From positions 12,314,996 to 12,378,995 of the forward strand of contig NC_036457.1 of assembly GCF_002775205.1 (NCBI RefSeq): 64,000 bases of DNA. Direction: 5' to 3'. The notes under the pieces were generated by a model, which was not told the DNA's origin, searched no databases, and saw only the letters and a program-made list of their open reading frames with translations. Both the position numbers and the translations under genes were made by a program. This document shows positions 12,503 through 25,764 of this stretch, piece by piece. Each line of letters begins with the position of its first letter. Position 1 is the first letter of the stretch. This stretch comes from Xiphophorus maculatus (lineage: Eukaryota; Chordata; Actinopteri; Cyprinodontiformes; Poeciliidae).

Positions 12503-15500
12503 TCACTTGGTTTCGGCGGACAGCTGCTCCAGCAGCGGGTTGGCCTCGCTCTCGGGTGTTTTCACGCTGTCGGTCCGCACTATGCAGGTGGGCCTGTGGA
12601 GGTTGAGCATCACCATCAGCTGCTGCCTCTCCAGACGAAGCTCCTCGATCTGGGCCTTCAGCTCCGAGTTCACCGTTTCCAGGCGCTCTGATTCCTGAAG
12701 AAAGACGTGGAACTATTAGACACATAGAGGCGGCGAAAGTAGTAAACTTAACACACTGATGTTTCTTGCAGAGTGAAACAGTACTGACTTTGGTAAAAAA
12801 TGTGGGTTTTTTATGTTTTTAATGACTTCCTAATCAAAAACCATTCAATTTTGCAAGTAATCTATTCTTCTGAATGTAGTGCATATCCAGAAAAAAACTT
12901 AACTGCCAATTCCATCTTTAAAAATGGTGATAAGTATTACTTTGATAAATATAGACAAATGTTGTTGCTAAAGTGCTTGAAAAAGGTTTGAACACAAATG
13001 TGGTTTGATGAGATAATGAGAAAATCACTGTGTTCAGAGATGAGGAGTGCCATAAGGTTTCGTGTTGCGCCCTAGGTTCTTAAAATTTATACAAATATTT
13101 CAAAATCTGTGATGAAGGGGAGGTTGTGTTATGCAATCTGACAGACCCTATGAAGAAAAAATAATATTACAAATTTATTTTATAGTACTGTTTATGAAAA
13201 AGATGCTGTAGGCAGTTTTTTTTTTAACCCCAAAAAAGATGGTCGCCTGTTTTTGTAATACGAGTAGAAACAAGACTATATAAGATATCTTTTCTCTTCC
13301 TACTCTCGCTTTACTCATGGAGTTCTGTTACCTAATTGTTCCTGAATTTGTATTTATGGGACGAACGTTTGTATGTGAATCTTGAAATCAAAGTAGTTAA
13401 ATGAAACTTAACCAGACGCCGTAGTGGTCATTTTAACCCTCGTGTTGACCTCATTTTCTGTATACACCCTGTGTCCTCTGGGTCAAAATGACCCGTCTTC
13501 GCTAAACCCCCAATATAAGCAGCTTAATTGAATTTTAAACACCAAATTTCATCTTGTATATTGTAATTCACCACAAAATGTGTGAATACTTGAGTTTTCC
13601 CTTTCCACTTGAATTTCTATAGCTTAAGAAAAGAAAAAAATGTGCAAAAAGGAGTTTCGAATGCATTTTTATTCATCTCAATGACTCATTTTCTTTTACT
13701 TTTCTCCAGTGAACAATTTAAGAGAATGTACAATACAAAAATTTGAAAAATAACCCATTCAACTAATTAGCACATGTAGGGCAGTATGCAAGCGCACAGC
13801 CTTTGCAGATATATTTCTTACACCTGCAGCACACAGTACGTGTTTTACAGTCCTTCTTTTGAGGGCAGAACTGACATCTCTTCCTCTTACTTGCCCTAGC
13901 TGGGGAAGTGGCTGTGGTAGATGGATCCTCAGGTTGATCAGGAGCTGCTGCACTCTGAATAGTTTTCACAACTGCTGCTGAGGCTTCTGTGCGGGGAATG
14001 TGCTTCCTTCTTTCAATGAGTGGAGTTCCGATTGCCTTTCCTAAGTGCTCCAGGAACACTCTCCTTTTGTTATGCTTATGAGGCATCCAGGTTGGGTTGA
14101 TCTCTCTCCAAATCACAAAGGCATTGTAGGAGGACACATCAATGATGTTGTGGAAGATGACCAGGGGCCAGCGGGCAGTCATTCTTCTGGAGCTATATGT
14201 TCCAATCACCTTATCTAGGTTGTCCACATCTCCTTTGTTGTGGTTGTATTCCAGGATGATGATTGGCTTCCTGTCCTCACGATCACTAATGTCGCCGTTT
14301 TTGCGCAGTGTGCTCAGAAGAACTACATTCTTGTTTTTCTTTGGGAGGTAGGAAACTAGAGTGGTGGTGGGCGTGAAGGCAAACTTTGAGGAGAAGACCT
14401 TTATAATGTCATCTTTATAATGTTGTGTTCTGCATGCCTGCCGTGTTGGTCATATGCCGCTGAGGACCATGTTATTTTGCCATTTTTTGAAAGGAAAGTC
14501 TCACTTTCAGCTTCAGGGTTTTCTTCTTCTTCTGAAGATGATTCATCATGCTCTGGGTTGTATTCCTCTCCATCTTCTTCTTCAGATACATCCTCTACTT
14601 CCTCTTCTGAATCAGAGTTGTCTTGCTGGACATGTGAGAAAATCACCTCTAAAGCCTCTTCAGCGTTGTAACGCACACTCATGGCTTCAGCACAGACACA
14701 ATTCAGGGTCCTGTTATGCAGGACCTTTATAACCTCTGGAAATAACAGGTGGTCTTCTGAAGTCTGCGAGAACACCACCTGATTTGCCTTGTTTACTTCT
14801 GCTACTGATTGATCTGAGACACATCTAAAACTTTGTAACATTCTGTGGTTTGTAAATAACTCTGTGACCTTGATTTCAACTCTATTTGCCTCATGGGTCA
14901 TTTTGACCCGAAGACCATCTTTGTACCTTCCTTTTGTACAGCTTACATGGAAATGTGAATAAAAGCAACATTTAACTTTTTCTATTGTTTTGGCCAATCT
15001 AGGAAAAGTCTTAAAATCTCAAGTTAAAAAAATAACATTTAGTGGATTTTTGGGGGGGTTTTAACACAGTGGCGGGTCATTTTGGCCTGAGGACAACAGG
15101 AGGGTTAATGGTGTAGTGCTGCATTAAGCTATTTCTGAAACTTAGTGAAACAAAGTCAGTTTAGTCTTGACCCCAACTTCTCTGCTGCTACTTGGTACAT
15201 ATGGCTGAGTCATGAACCCACCCTTTGGAGGAAGTCGGTGCGTTCCTTCTTTTTGTTTCGGCACCTCGCTGCCGCTACTTTGTTTTTCTCTCGTCTTCGT
15301 TTCCTTCTTTCTTCATCTTCGTCCATCTGCAAATAATCATGTAGGGACAGTCACTCCCTGTGTGTTCCGTATATGCTGACCTGAGCTCCGTTTCTCCCAT
15401 CCATCTTGTTTGCGTCGCATATTTCCTCACCTCCGTCTTGATGGCCAGTGGCCTCTTCCCCAGCCTCCCCAGGAAATGCAGCGGCGACAGCATGGTGCCC

Positions 15501-15625
15501 AGCTGGTGAAAGTCTGCCAGCTTCAGCTGGTCGGTGAGGGTGGTGGCCGAGATGCCCGCCAGCGGGCCGAGGCTGGGCAGGGAGCCTGCCGCCAGCGAAG
15601 GGTCAGGTATCTGTCCCGGCATCAT
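12503..15625 (-). CDS. jdp2: Jun dimerisation protein 2, bZIP transcriptional repressor
   Basis: Coding exons on the minus strand: 15625-15431, 15326-15222, 12694-12503; they total 492 nt, 163 codons plus stop, the same length as human JDP2. The protein starts MMPGQIPDPS, as in mammals. Residues about 66-90 form the basic region with the NKVAAARCRN signature, followed by a leucine zipper (LQRESERLETVNSELKAQIE...). The C-terminus reads RPTCIVRTDSVKTPESE, including the Thr-Pro site known as a kinase target in JDP2. Jdp2 heterodimerises with Jun and ATF2 and represses AP-1/CRE promoters in the nucleus. An acceptor at 15649-15650 precedes the start codon, so at least one 5' untranslated exon lies further right. 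The intron between coding exons 2 and 3 (12,695-15,221) carries a piggyBac relic. Lying beside two fos genes matches the conserved vertebrate FOS-JDP2 neighbourhood. Confidence 0.95.
13437..15104 (-). mobile_element. Decayed piggyBac transposon in the last jdp2 intron
   Basis: The element is bounded by TTAA on both sides (13433-13436 and 15105-15108), the target site used by piggyBac. Ends are CCCTCGTGTTG at the left and, inverted, CCCTCCTGTTG at the right: an 11-bp terminal inverted repeat with one mismatch. Subterminal copies of a GGTCAAAATGACC-type palindrome occur near both ends (about 13482 and 15074) and at about 14895. The 1,668-bp body encodes two pieces of a transposase on the minus strand, separated by an internal deletion. 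The same strand as jdp2 is used, but the element sits wholly inside the intron. Confidence 0.92.
13763..14997 (-). pseudogene. piggyBac transposase pseudogene, internally deleted
   Basis: The upstream piece (14997-14401) holds the acidic N-terminal region: MSVRYNAEEALEVIFSHV followed by a long Glu/Ser-rich tract, ending NIIKM and then a stop. The downstream piece (about 14395-13763) contains FAFTPTTTLVSYLPKK, then the GDVDNLDK block that matches the last two catalytic aspartates of piggyBac (D447/D450 in the insect enzyme). It ends with a Cys-rich zinc-binding domain (CQFCPQKKDC...CCRCKKYICKGC...CPTC). The region that should carry the first two catalytic aspartates is missing, and the two pieces are in different frames. 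The protein therefore cannot be an active transposase. The reading before MSVRYNAEE probably includes untranslated sequence. Confidence 0.85.
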
Positions 15626-18600
15626 GTCCAACCCGGCCAAAGCCGTCGCTGTGGTTTGCGAGAGAAAAGAAAAAGGGAACAGGGAAAGATTAGCGGGGGA
15701 CGTTCACAGTCAAGCTGCAGCAATCCAGTATTTAAACGGTTGTAAACTGCCGGCTAAGAGGTGCGACTGACTAAATGTACAGAAAAAGAAAGAGGAACGC
15801 CCATCCTGTTGAAAATGATCAAATGCACATCTTCTGAAAAAGAAAAAAAAATCTGTCTGTGTCATCAGAAGTCTTTAAATATAGGTTACCAGTTCTAAGA
15901 ATGCAATCGAAAGTCGACAGCTTTGAAAGTCGTGTTATCTTTTTAGTCAGCTGCTGGTAAAAAAGAAAAAAACTCATCACCGTCAGCAGTTACACACGCA
16001 TTGTTGTAGTTTCGCATGCAAAGGGAAGCCTGGGCAGCCTTCGCTCTGATCGCGTAAACAAAGCGGCAATGGCTCCAATCACTTTATTGCTTTTGGACGT
16101 CTGTGTCCATTTCTTTTTTCTTTTTTTTTTTTTTTTAGGAGGGAATCACAGCAGATCAAAGCCAAGCTGGTGCATTCAATCACCGCCCTTCTTCCAATAA
16201 TTTAGGGCAGTTCTACAGAGTCTGACCACAGCCATCTTTAACGCAATCAGGGAGGAATTAGGGACACGGTGGGGCAGGAATAAAAAGGAAGAGGCTGGGG
16301 AATTAAGACGTTGCTCTAATTGCTTTGAGGTTGAGTTGAGTTGGAAAACCTCTGATGGTCAAATAAAAACCAGATGAGAACAGACTCTACCCTGCCCAGC
16401 CCTGCGATCTGAGAGGAGAAAGAAGAGAGGCTAAAGAAACCGGCAGAAGCAAATAATTTTTCCACAAAAACACCTTCACACCTGAAGCCTGATCAACCCG
16501 AGGCTCGAGTTGACAATAGACGGAGATCAGCAAGAAAACCCCGGGGCTACGCCGAGCGTCAAAGGAGGCACATGATAGCACTGGAAGTTTGAGATTAATA
16601 GCTTTATTCACATTCGCTTCCTGAGCTTTCAGCTGCAGCTGAACCTCCACAGGTTCGCCTCCGACCGAACAAAGCCCCTCTCATATGGAACCAACAAAGA
16701 CGCGTATTGTGAGGAGCTGCGAAAACAGCTGACTCTGCTGGTGGGTTTACTATCCGACAGCCTCAATGGCTGGATTGAAAGTTAGACTATTTCTCTTTGG
16801 TCCTCTTTTTATCCCCCCCAGTATAGTTTAAAAACTCAAGTCTATTACAAAGGCAGTAAAGGAGGTCATAAAACGCGGGGTTATGTAACTCGGCTCTGAT
16901 GAGCTCCACCCTGCTTATGCACTAAGTCTGGTTTCACAGTTGAGACTGTAATGCATGATGGAGACCAAACAAGTGAATCAATACTGGAAGGATTTCAGGC
17001 TCTAGTGTAGATGTCATTGAGCGTTGCACAAAAAGTAAATACATCGTAAACAAACCTTGGAGAACTTTGAAATTCCCTGTGATTGGCTTCATCTTTATAT
17101 ATAATATTATATATTAAATATCTCTTAATTGTCCTTCATGACATTTCTGTTACTCTAGAAAATGGAGCCAGCAGCTCATGATTCACTTTTACTACCTTAG
17201 TCCTCGCAGCCTTTCCCTACTCTGTCTCTTCCACTGTACATTGTTCAAAGTTACACTACTTGGCAGCCAGCGTTTACTTTTACTGCAGAGAAGAGGAATA
17301 AGACATAAAGAGAGAAAAAAAATGTCTTGCTCCCCACCCTGTGACAGTCCCAGGAGAGACTAGGCGGCGTGTTCAAGGATTTCTCATTTTGCAGACAGGA
17401 TGTCAAAGAACAAGGGGAACTGATCGGGAGAGATCCACTACATCAGATGCAGGCAAAACCAAGATCTCAAGAGATCACTGAGGGTTTAGGTGTGTTTGTG
17501 CTCATTTCTTACTGATAGGTACAGATGTACACATTCTCTGAATTTGTTGTGGAAAACTTCCGATAAGAGGTTTTTGTAATACTTTTCATTTGCTGATATC
17601 AATTTCACATAAAGAAGTGTAATAGAAGATATTTGTAATTAACTTACTTGCCCTGAGAGGATATTATTTATCTTAAACAAAGATGATGTCACAAGATGTG
17701 TGAGAGCACAGTCACTATAAAACTGAGTTTACAGCAATGACAATGCAAATCCAGCTCTCAGCCAGAACAAACCTCAGACATCCTGGTGAGAAGTTATAGA
17801 AATGTTTTTATTCCATTTTTAAACGTCTCCACCGATACTTAAAAATAGCTCAATTTGAGTCCTCTTGCAGCTCTGGTGTACATTTGTTTAATTAAGTGTG
17901 ACGCAATTAAAATAAGAGGCAATCTAAACTAACTCAAACACAGACAGGACTGATCAGAGACAAACAGAAGCAGCATTTTAAATGGTCGCCAAATGAAAAA
18001 TTCATTATCTGTAAAATAAAATAACTATTTCAGAGTAATCAGTTTTAAAATTACTTAGGCATGATTTAATGCAACAACGTGTCCTTGAGAAATATTCTGA
18101 ATGGAAAGACCTTATTACTTTGTAGTCTAGCTTGTCCAAACTTGCAGTTAAAAGCCACCACATTTGTTCAGCATGTAAACATAAGCAGCACTACTTGTCT
18201 GCGTGGAGTCAAATCAGATAAAACAAAGCGAACTAGAGCCAGATTTGCCAGCAGCCAAAAAACAAAGAAGAGTTTCAAGCTGCAAGCTTTTCCAGAAAAG
18301 TTCGTATTGTTCTATTCTTGGAAAGTCTGAGCAAAGACGACGCTGCTTTTAACCTTCGTCTCAGTGTGAAAATCCCCCTCGCAAACTCGACAGCCATCCG
18401 AGCTCAAGACATGAAACTCTTCAGAAGCCCCGTCTGTGCGACACGGGGGGGGGGCAGTTTGCTGATGCGTGCCTTGCAGGGCATAATTACAACACTAAAG
18501 GATGAGTCAAAGTGAATTCTATATTTTTGAAAAGGAGGGTATTTCTGTGTGTGTGTTTTTTCCTACCCTTCGAGCAGCAGCTTGCAGCCAACGATTAGCG

Positions 18601-18840
18601 GTCAGTGTCTGGACGATGCAACTGCGTTTCAGCAGTGGAGCAGAACGAGCTACTGCCGCATCGTTCCGGGCCATCACCTACAAAACTAAACCAGTGAGCG
18701 TGGGTGCAGGAGCCGGGAGTGGAAATGCCAACTACTACGCACGGAGAAATGGAAGCCGACTCTCTTCATTCTCTGGCATTCATCCCAAGAGAAATATCTG
18801 TGTGATCTGAGTTAGCAGGAGGCAGGGATGTGTGAAGAGA

Positions 18841-18873
18841 GCGGGGGCGGGGGGGGGCGGGGGGGGGGGGGGG
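18841..18873. repeat. Guanine-rich run
   Basis: Nearly uninterrupted G with three C interruptions over 33 bp. Four or more runs of at least four G make a G-quadruplex on the plus strand possible. Confidence 0.85.
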
Positions 18874-21014
18874 TTTGACCGGGCAGGTGGTGCAGTTCAC
18901 CGGTTTTGTCTGCTCGCATAATTTATCCATCTTCAGCTTTACTAAACATGTCCGTTTCCTGAACGCAATTAGCGGGGCCGAGGAATTCGGGCTCCTACCT
19001 GCAGGCAGAGGCACGGCCAGGGGCCCGATATCCTTATTCAATTTAAAGGTTCAGCACAGGAGGGGCGGGGAGCGGTGCTGTAGGGTTCTGGTACATTTTT
19101 AAATTAAGTTAAAAGTTTGTACTTTATCCAGTGGTCAAAGTATAAATGCAAAAGTTACAAATTTGGGGCAGCTCTTACATCACACAAAAAAACCAGGGGA
19201 TGGATGGAAATTTAGATAATAGAATTAGGGAATAAAGTGTCAAACTATATTCCCTTACATACTTTTCCAAACTGTGTGAAAAGCCTGAGAAAGGGCGCAG
19301 GTTTCCCAAGGCTGCTCAACTCTTACAAGCTTTTACTTAATAAAAAGAAAGCTTTATAACTTTAAGAGTTTCTACCCCACAAAAGCACAGAATTTACAGG
19401 AATAAGAGCAGAGAAAAGAGAATCTGCAGCCAAGGCGCACTCTCTCAATCTCCAGGCCAAGGCCTTGGCGATCATAATTATCGTCTGCACTCAGCCGGGC
19501 CTTCGGGCTTGTGCTAAGTTACAGCATTTTGCAATCCTCCGGGGGGGAAAACCGGGGAGTTTGGCAGAGACTCTCCTCGAGGACAGGACACTTAAAACTC
19601 CAAATATATGGTATCAATGCGTCTGCAGCCCTTTGTTCCATTTTCACTGGAGCGTGGAGGCCAGATGCAGACCGTGAACTAAAACTCGGCTGGGATCGAA
19701 AGTGGAAGTTGTGATCAAAGCACATTTCATTTCAGCTTTTATTTCTTTAGATATTCTTTCCACAGATAGATGGGACTATTGTGAAGAGCTATTCTGTTTA
19801 CATTTAATCTGTTGTCTTTGTTGATGATGCTGAAATACATGCATGAAGCACTTCTGCAGAACTGAGCCTAAAAATTTTTGTTTTCGTTTTATTTTCCCCC
19901 CCCCACTGTATGATCATTGTCTGGAGGAGTCCTTGGCTTGCTTCATCCCGTTCAAACACACATCTTCACCGTGCATCTGGGTGGTCCTGGTTGACTTATT
20001 ATAATGTTAGCATTTGTTATTTTTTCTTCTTTTGTTCCCCCCATGTTGTAAGTCAAGAGTAGACCGCACGGCAGCGAGTTTGAGCTTGGCTCAGACGGGA
20101 ATTAAATTAATCAAAATATACAAAATGCAGACAAAAGCTCTTTACACCATGTAGAGATGGCTTCTGTGACAAATCTAAGGCAAGCTGTGAGCAATCCCTG
20201 ACAAGCACATTCAGACAATTTGATTTAATCCAGCCTGCTGAAGCAATCACCAGACGTTGCACAACGGCCGCTTGTCACTTCGGCGCTCTTTTCATACTTT
20301 GTCCTCGGATGTTTCCTCATCTGCAGCGTGTCAAGCACACACTTGCACAGTGCAGGCGCTGCTGGAGTGATCAAACAAGGTTCAGTGTCTTCGAAACCAG
20401 GAGCAAAAGATCAGGGTTTTGGGTCAATATTTTCTGACAGGGGTGCTTTTTGTCTAAATAGAAAAAAGAAAAAAGAAAAACTGGCTGCTGTCCCAAAATG
20501 GCATTCAAGAACTCTGGAAGTCATATCTATGAAAAAAAAATACATTTTTCTTTCAGGGTTACACCTTTTTGGGCGTTCATGTCGAGCACTGTTTTCATAA
20601 ACCATGTGGAAAGGCTTATGAGCGGGTAATACTGATAATGTGATACCCAGAGCAGTGAATAGCTGCTCTCCCAGCAGTAGTATTAGTACCACTGAGCTGT
20701 TGAATAGTTGGCTCGCTCGCCTGCAATGCGTCTGCTGTCTATTCAGCGAGCTGGAGCGCAGCCCGGCAATCCTACCTCTCCGGAGACGCGCTGGAAGGCA
20801 TTTCTACTTAAAATAAACTCTGTGCGCCCGCGTCCAGCCTCCGAGGCCCCCCCACCACCACAACCGTCGGTGCCCGCGCTGCTCGTCGGCTCGCCAGCCC
20901 TTTCCCATTAATCCACCGCAGTGTTCCACTTATGCGGAAACCATCTCATGGATGTGTCCGGGCAGGAGCTGGGGCATTTAAACCCTCCACAACACACACA
21001 CTCAGACACAAAGG

Positions 21015-21015
<1 letters not shown>

Positions 21016-21069
<54 letters not shown>
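21016..21069. repeat. (TA)n microsatellite
   Basis: About 27 uninterrupted AT dinucleotides. It creates the spurious Tyr-Ile repeat open frames on both strands in this stretch. Confidence 0.97.
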
Positions 21070-21070
<1 letters not shown>

Positions 21071-23573
21071 GCATATATATTTATAAAGTGTGCAAATAGT
21101 TTCCCCAGTGAGGCGTGTATATTTGTACAAGCATGCAACTGCACCAGGTGATGGGGCTTGCCTGCAGGGTGAACCTTTGAACTTGTAAGGGATGAAACCA
21201 ACACAAAGCCACAAACACAAGCCACCACAACAAATCCTCTTTAATGTTACACACATGACCTTTAACCTTCAGGTCACTGAGTGCAGAGATGCTGGCCAAG
21301 ACACAAAACGTGTCTCCTTCCTCATTTAGCGTTCGGCCGATTCAAACTTGTTCACGTGACAAGCCAAAGCAAAGAAGAGCAAGGCGGTGTGAGCTCACAG
21401 CACTCAGCTGAAACTTCACACTTCATTTACATCACTCATGTTTCAAGTTGAATGAGCCAAGACATGATTTGTCTTTGTGTCTGTGTGCAGTGGAGCAGAA
21501 GTTGGAACTCAAGGGAGCATCTCAATTAGAGACAAAGCAAACTGAATAGATTTGATATGCTTCATACTTACTCAGAGGGAACTAGTCAGTCGTCTTCTGT
21601 CAATGATGAACCGTGTTTGGACGCCCTGCAGGAGTAAAGAAGACATTTGTCACAATTCGGAATTTGCATGCTAACAAATCAAATGTATATTTAAAAAAAA
21701 AAAAAAAAAGAAACAAACAAAAACGAAACAAATGAGCAATAAATTAAATCCCACGTAAAAAAAATATATAACGGCATCAGCCAGAAATGCACTGAGAAAT
21801 CAGTTGGGGACCACAATCATTTCCTGTCGTACTGCTCCCAAGAAAGTCAGGTACAAAACCGAGGCGCACGCAACAGAACGTCTCATACATCAACTCTGTC
21901 GCAGGAACATGTTGGATCTGCCTTGACAACCTGTTTATTTTTAAGCATTCTTTGAATTCGTAGTCATCTTGTATAACCGCTCACTCAACTGCAACTGCAG
22001 TCAGTGGAAACAGGTGAAATACAGTTTTCCGAAAACAGTAAATTATTAGAATGAAATATACGAGAGGACTACTGGTCATTCATGATTTATGAAAACGCAT
22101 AGTAATATGGAATAGTTTAAGTGCATGAGGAGGAAATGGATTGTTTATGGGCGCATAACTGAAGCTAGAAGGGAAGAAATTAAACGCATTAGTAGAAAAG
22201 CTCACTTTATTTTTATGGCAGCTACCATTATTTCTCTCTTTGACTAGCTCTTTCTGTGTGCCCACTAAGGCTGCACAAGTTCATGAAAATAAGTGATTGC
22301 AATATCTTTGCTGAAGATTGCGACAACAATTTTGATTTGTATTAATACACCTTTTCTAAGTAAGAGCTGCGCAACGTATCATCATCTGAGCGTGTGCATT
22401 CATAAGATTGTTTCGAATGTAATATTTGTTGGGTTATTATTTCAAATTGTGATGAATCACATTCTGAATCTCAATAAGATATTCAGTTTGTTGGATGAAT
22501 GTTGAAGGTAAAGTGGCTCTGTTAATGTTAACTGAGAGAGATCACTATTTCAGTTAACATTATCAGACTAAACATACAGTAGAAACAAGTTGTAGAAATT
22601 ACAATTGTTTTTCTAGATGACAGTTATGACTAACTCTATAGTACAAGAGTGTAAGAATGTGTTTAATGATTGTCATTAAACACATTCTGCATTTCTAATT
22701 CATACTGCATCAAATTAATCTGTCATTTGACAGCATTTTTGTATGTTTTACATCCTTCTTTGAGGCCCATATGATTTTTTAATTTTAAATCTAATCTGAG
22801 ACCAATTTTACACCAGGCACTATTTGCTTGCTGTAAAGCCAGATCAGGGGTCAGAAACCTTTACAATCCAAAGAACCATTTTAAATCTACATTTTCCTAA
22901 ATTAATATCAAGTACACTTGCAAAACCTACCTAACCTTTTGGGGAAAAAATGAGCAGAGATTTTAATGTTTTAACAATAACTACTATATATAAATTGCTT
23001 GCTTAGTGGTGATATTAAAGAGCCACAATTGTATTATCTATTTGGAGTTTCAAAAGAAAGAAAAGCATCACTGTTTCCTATAAATATGGAAGGCTGTGGA
23101 AAATCCATTTGCAGATACTTCACAAAACTTTTTCTATTCCATTTATATATCAAAATATGACTAAATTCAAAATGATTATTGGTCAAAGTTAGTAGGAGCC
23201 ACTCTAGAATCACAGGTTCCAGATCTCAGAACAAGATGAATATATGTCGAAACCAGGTCCACTTATAATTGCCAAAAGTCTAAATCTTATCGTGTTAAAA
23301 TTTGGTCTGTTGCTCAGTAGGCCACAATAAAATGTATAAAACAAAAGAAAAATTAACACAAATGGATGCATTAAAGACTAAAAAAAAACCTAAACAATCC
23401 TTTATTATTTATGGTGCTATTCTGTCAATTTCAGCAGGGGGCTGTTTTTGTAGGGGCCCTTATTAGAAAGCAGTGCCCGGGGCCCCACAGTGCCTCAAAA
23501 CCGTCTCTGCTACTGGGCGTCTAACTGCTGCAGCGCTCGGCTAAGCTAGCGGGCAACTTCTGTACAACCTGCT

Positions 23574-23612
23574 CTGTGTGTGTGTGTGAGAGAGAGAGTG
23601 TGTGTGTGTGTA
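23574..23612. repeat. (TG)n/(AG)n compound microsatellite
   Basis: TG repeats, an AG block, then TG repeats again. It lies at the left edge of a CpG-richer segment. Confidence 0.9.
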
Positions 23613-23639
23613 GTAGCGTTACATAACCATCTTCAACAG

Positions 23640-24380
23640 GCTGACGGGCATTACGGATGATGGAAGATGAAAATATCTCCAGACAGAGGCCAGATATCGA
23701 GCTGGAAAAACGACAGTTGCCACAACAGTCGGAACAACAACGTCCCTAACGGCTCCGTTTGTGGCAGCGGCGGACGGAAAACTTTACAGCCGTTCAAACG
23801 CCGAGCACTAAAAATGAGTAAGAAACCGCACCTAAATATGTGCAAATAACTCATCAATAATGTCGCACAAGCCCTCATGTCAAGCTGAACTAATAGCGTT
23901 ATAAATCCCTTACGACGCGGTGGAAAAAAAGTGCGAAAAACAATATGCAAATATTGAACCAAAGAAGAGGAAAAAAGGTGGCTGCGCGCTAGCTTAAAAG
24001 CAGACTGTAAAACACACACTTGCCTGTTTTGCGTCCAAATCAGTAAAAAAAAAAAAAAAATCCCGCAATGTGAGAATAAACGTCACGCTGAGGCAGTCAG
24101 GAGTCAGGCAGCTTTAAGGACTGAGCGGAGGTCGTTGCATCAGCCCGTTTAAGTACCGAGTGAGAGGCTCAGGAATGCGGAACACACGGCTCCCAGACGT
24201 AAGCATGGATGAAAATAATGCGAGAGGAGGCCCCAGAGGCGCGGTGCTGTGCTGGCTCCACCCATAGCAACCAGAAAACACACAGAAACAGACAGTAGGA
24301 CGGACTGAAACAGAAACAGAGACCTGCAGCCGAGTTCAGACTGGTGCATAAACCCATCAACACATGGCCGCCGCTGCAAA
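23640..24380 (-). promoter_or_regulatory. CpG-richer segment, possible jdp2 promoter/5' exon
   Basis: Composition is clearly richer in CpG than the AT-rich flanks, with an 'aacgtcacgc' CRE-like site near 24,080. It lies 8-9 kb upstream of the jdp2 start codon on the strand from which jdp2 is transcribed, and jdp2 must have an upstream untranslated exon. There is no direct evidence for a transcription start; it is an inference from composition and position. Confidence 0.25.
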
Positions 24381-25752
24381 CGGGTCTATAAATAAAGAGA
24401 CGGAATGTAGAAACGATCCAACGCAGTGTTTATCATTTGACAGGAGCTGGAGGCCAAATCTGAAACAAGTCTCACCCGGCTCTTCATTAGCACAAAAATT
24501 AATACAAACAAACAGAAAAACGACGCGAAAGTAGTATTGTATGTAATTTCTAAATGAATTAAAAGTAGACTTTATGTTAAAAAGCTGACTTAATATAAGA
24601 GCTATTAAGACGTAATTGGTAATCAATGAGATAAACATCAGCTAATTAAATTAATTAATCAAGAATATAATACATTTATGCAGCATCAACAGCTGGGACC
24701 AGAAGAATAATCAAACTATTAAAGCATGTTAACTTCTAAACCAGTTGATTAAAAACACAGTCAAAGTACTTGGACTCAATTACATGCCAAAAGAGTAAAA
24801 GTTTGTTTTGAGATCATTGTGTCATTTCTCTTATTGTGATTATCTAGAACCGGCCCAAAAAATAAGCGAACCAAGCTGCTGCTTAATGCCCCCATGCCAT
24901 TAAGGAATCCTCAGGAGCCTTAATTATTCACACAGAAATTGTTTTGTTGTTTAGAAGAAACTGTTTCTAGCTGAATTGAATAATTTATAATCAGTTTTTT
25001 ATTATTATTGCTATTTGTTCTATATATTTTTTTTCTTTTTCAGTTTTTACCATTAAGCATTATTTATTTGATTATGCTGACATTTTTATAAATGTAGTTT
25101 TGATTAAACAATGCATTGATCTTTGCTCCATTGTTCCAAACATCAAATCTAAAAATTATTATATTTTTCATTTAAGCCAATCAACATATTATGAAAATTG
25201 ATTTGACATTGAAAATTTACATGTTTTCTGAGAATTACCATTATGCAGCATACTGTGGTTAATTTCTTTCTTTGGATTTTGATTCAGCCAGGCCCACGTC
25301 TTATCTGTGGGGGGCTCGCAGAGGAACATTCTGCTCAAGGCCATGTACAACATTGGGTCGGCCCTGGAAATATTTTAATATGTTCTCCTAACAAATAAAT
25401 ATAGATCAATTTAAGTATTTCAAATTATTTCCTTCAATGTGCTCCGTAGCATGTGACACCACTACATAATTATTTTCTGGTGTGGAGTATTTAACATGAT
25501 TGCGTTATTTCCAACGGTTGGAAGAATGTGGTTTAAAGTCAGATTACAAAATGTTTGTTTCTTTAAGCTTTTATTATGTATAATTAAGTTTAAGAAACTG
25601 AACATGCCAATTAACAGCTCACAAAAATAAATAATCTATTGATAAATTATCTGAGTTAAATTAATCTGGTAGCTCAGTTATTAATGCAAGAAAAGGGAAA
25701 AAAACACAATTTTTTAGCTTTTTTCTTCTTTTTTTTTCAACTCTCAAAGAGA

Positions 25753-25764
25753 GCCCTCTTGTGG
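25753..25764 (-). promoter_or_regulatory. CTCF-like motif
   Basis: The minus strand reads CCACAAGAGGGC, close to the CTCF core consensus. Sequence-only call. Confidence 0.3.

Larger units (their letters stand above)
15649..23500. other. jdp2 upstream/5' intron region without recognised genes
   Basis: Follows the acceptor of the first jdp2 coding exon, so part of it should be a jdp2 5' intron. No exon could be identified. GC-richer patches lie at about 18,340-19,090, 19,480-19,700 and 20,700-20,900. One contains a poly-G run and another is next to a long (TA)n tract. No open frame here resembles a known protein. Confidence 0.35.

Noticed and set aside
17700-17800. TATAAAA followed by a GT donor-like site on the plus strand
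   Set aside because: No downstream coding exon or other promoter elements; it lies in the jdp2 upstream region on the opposite strand.
20908-21256. Open frames with Tyr-Ile repeats
   Set aside because: Produced by the (TA)n tract.
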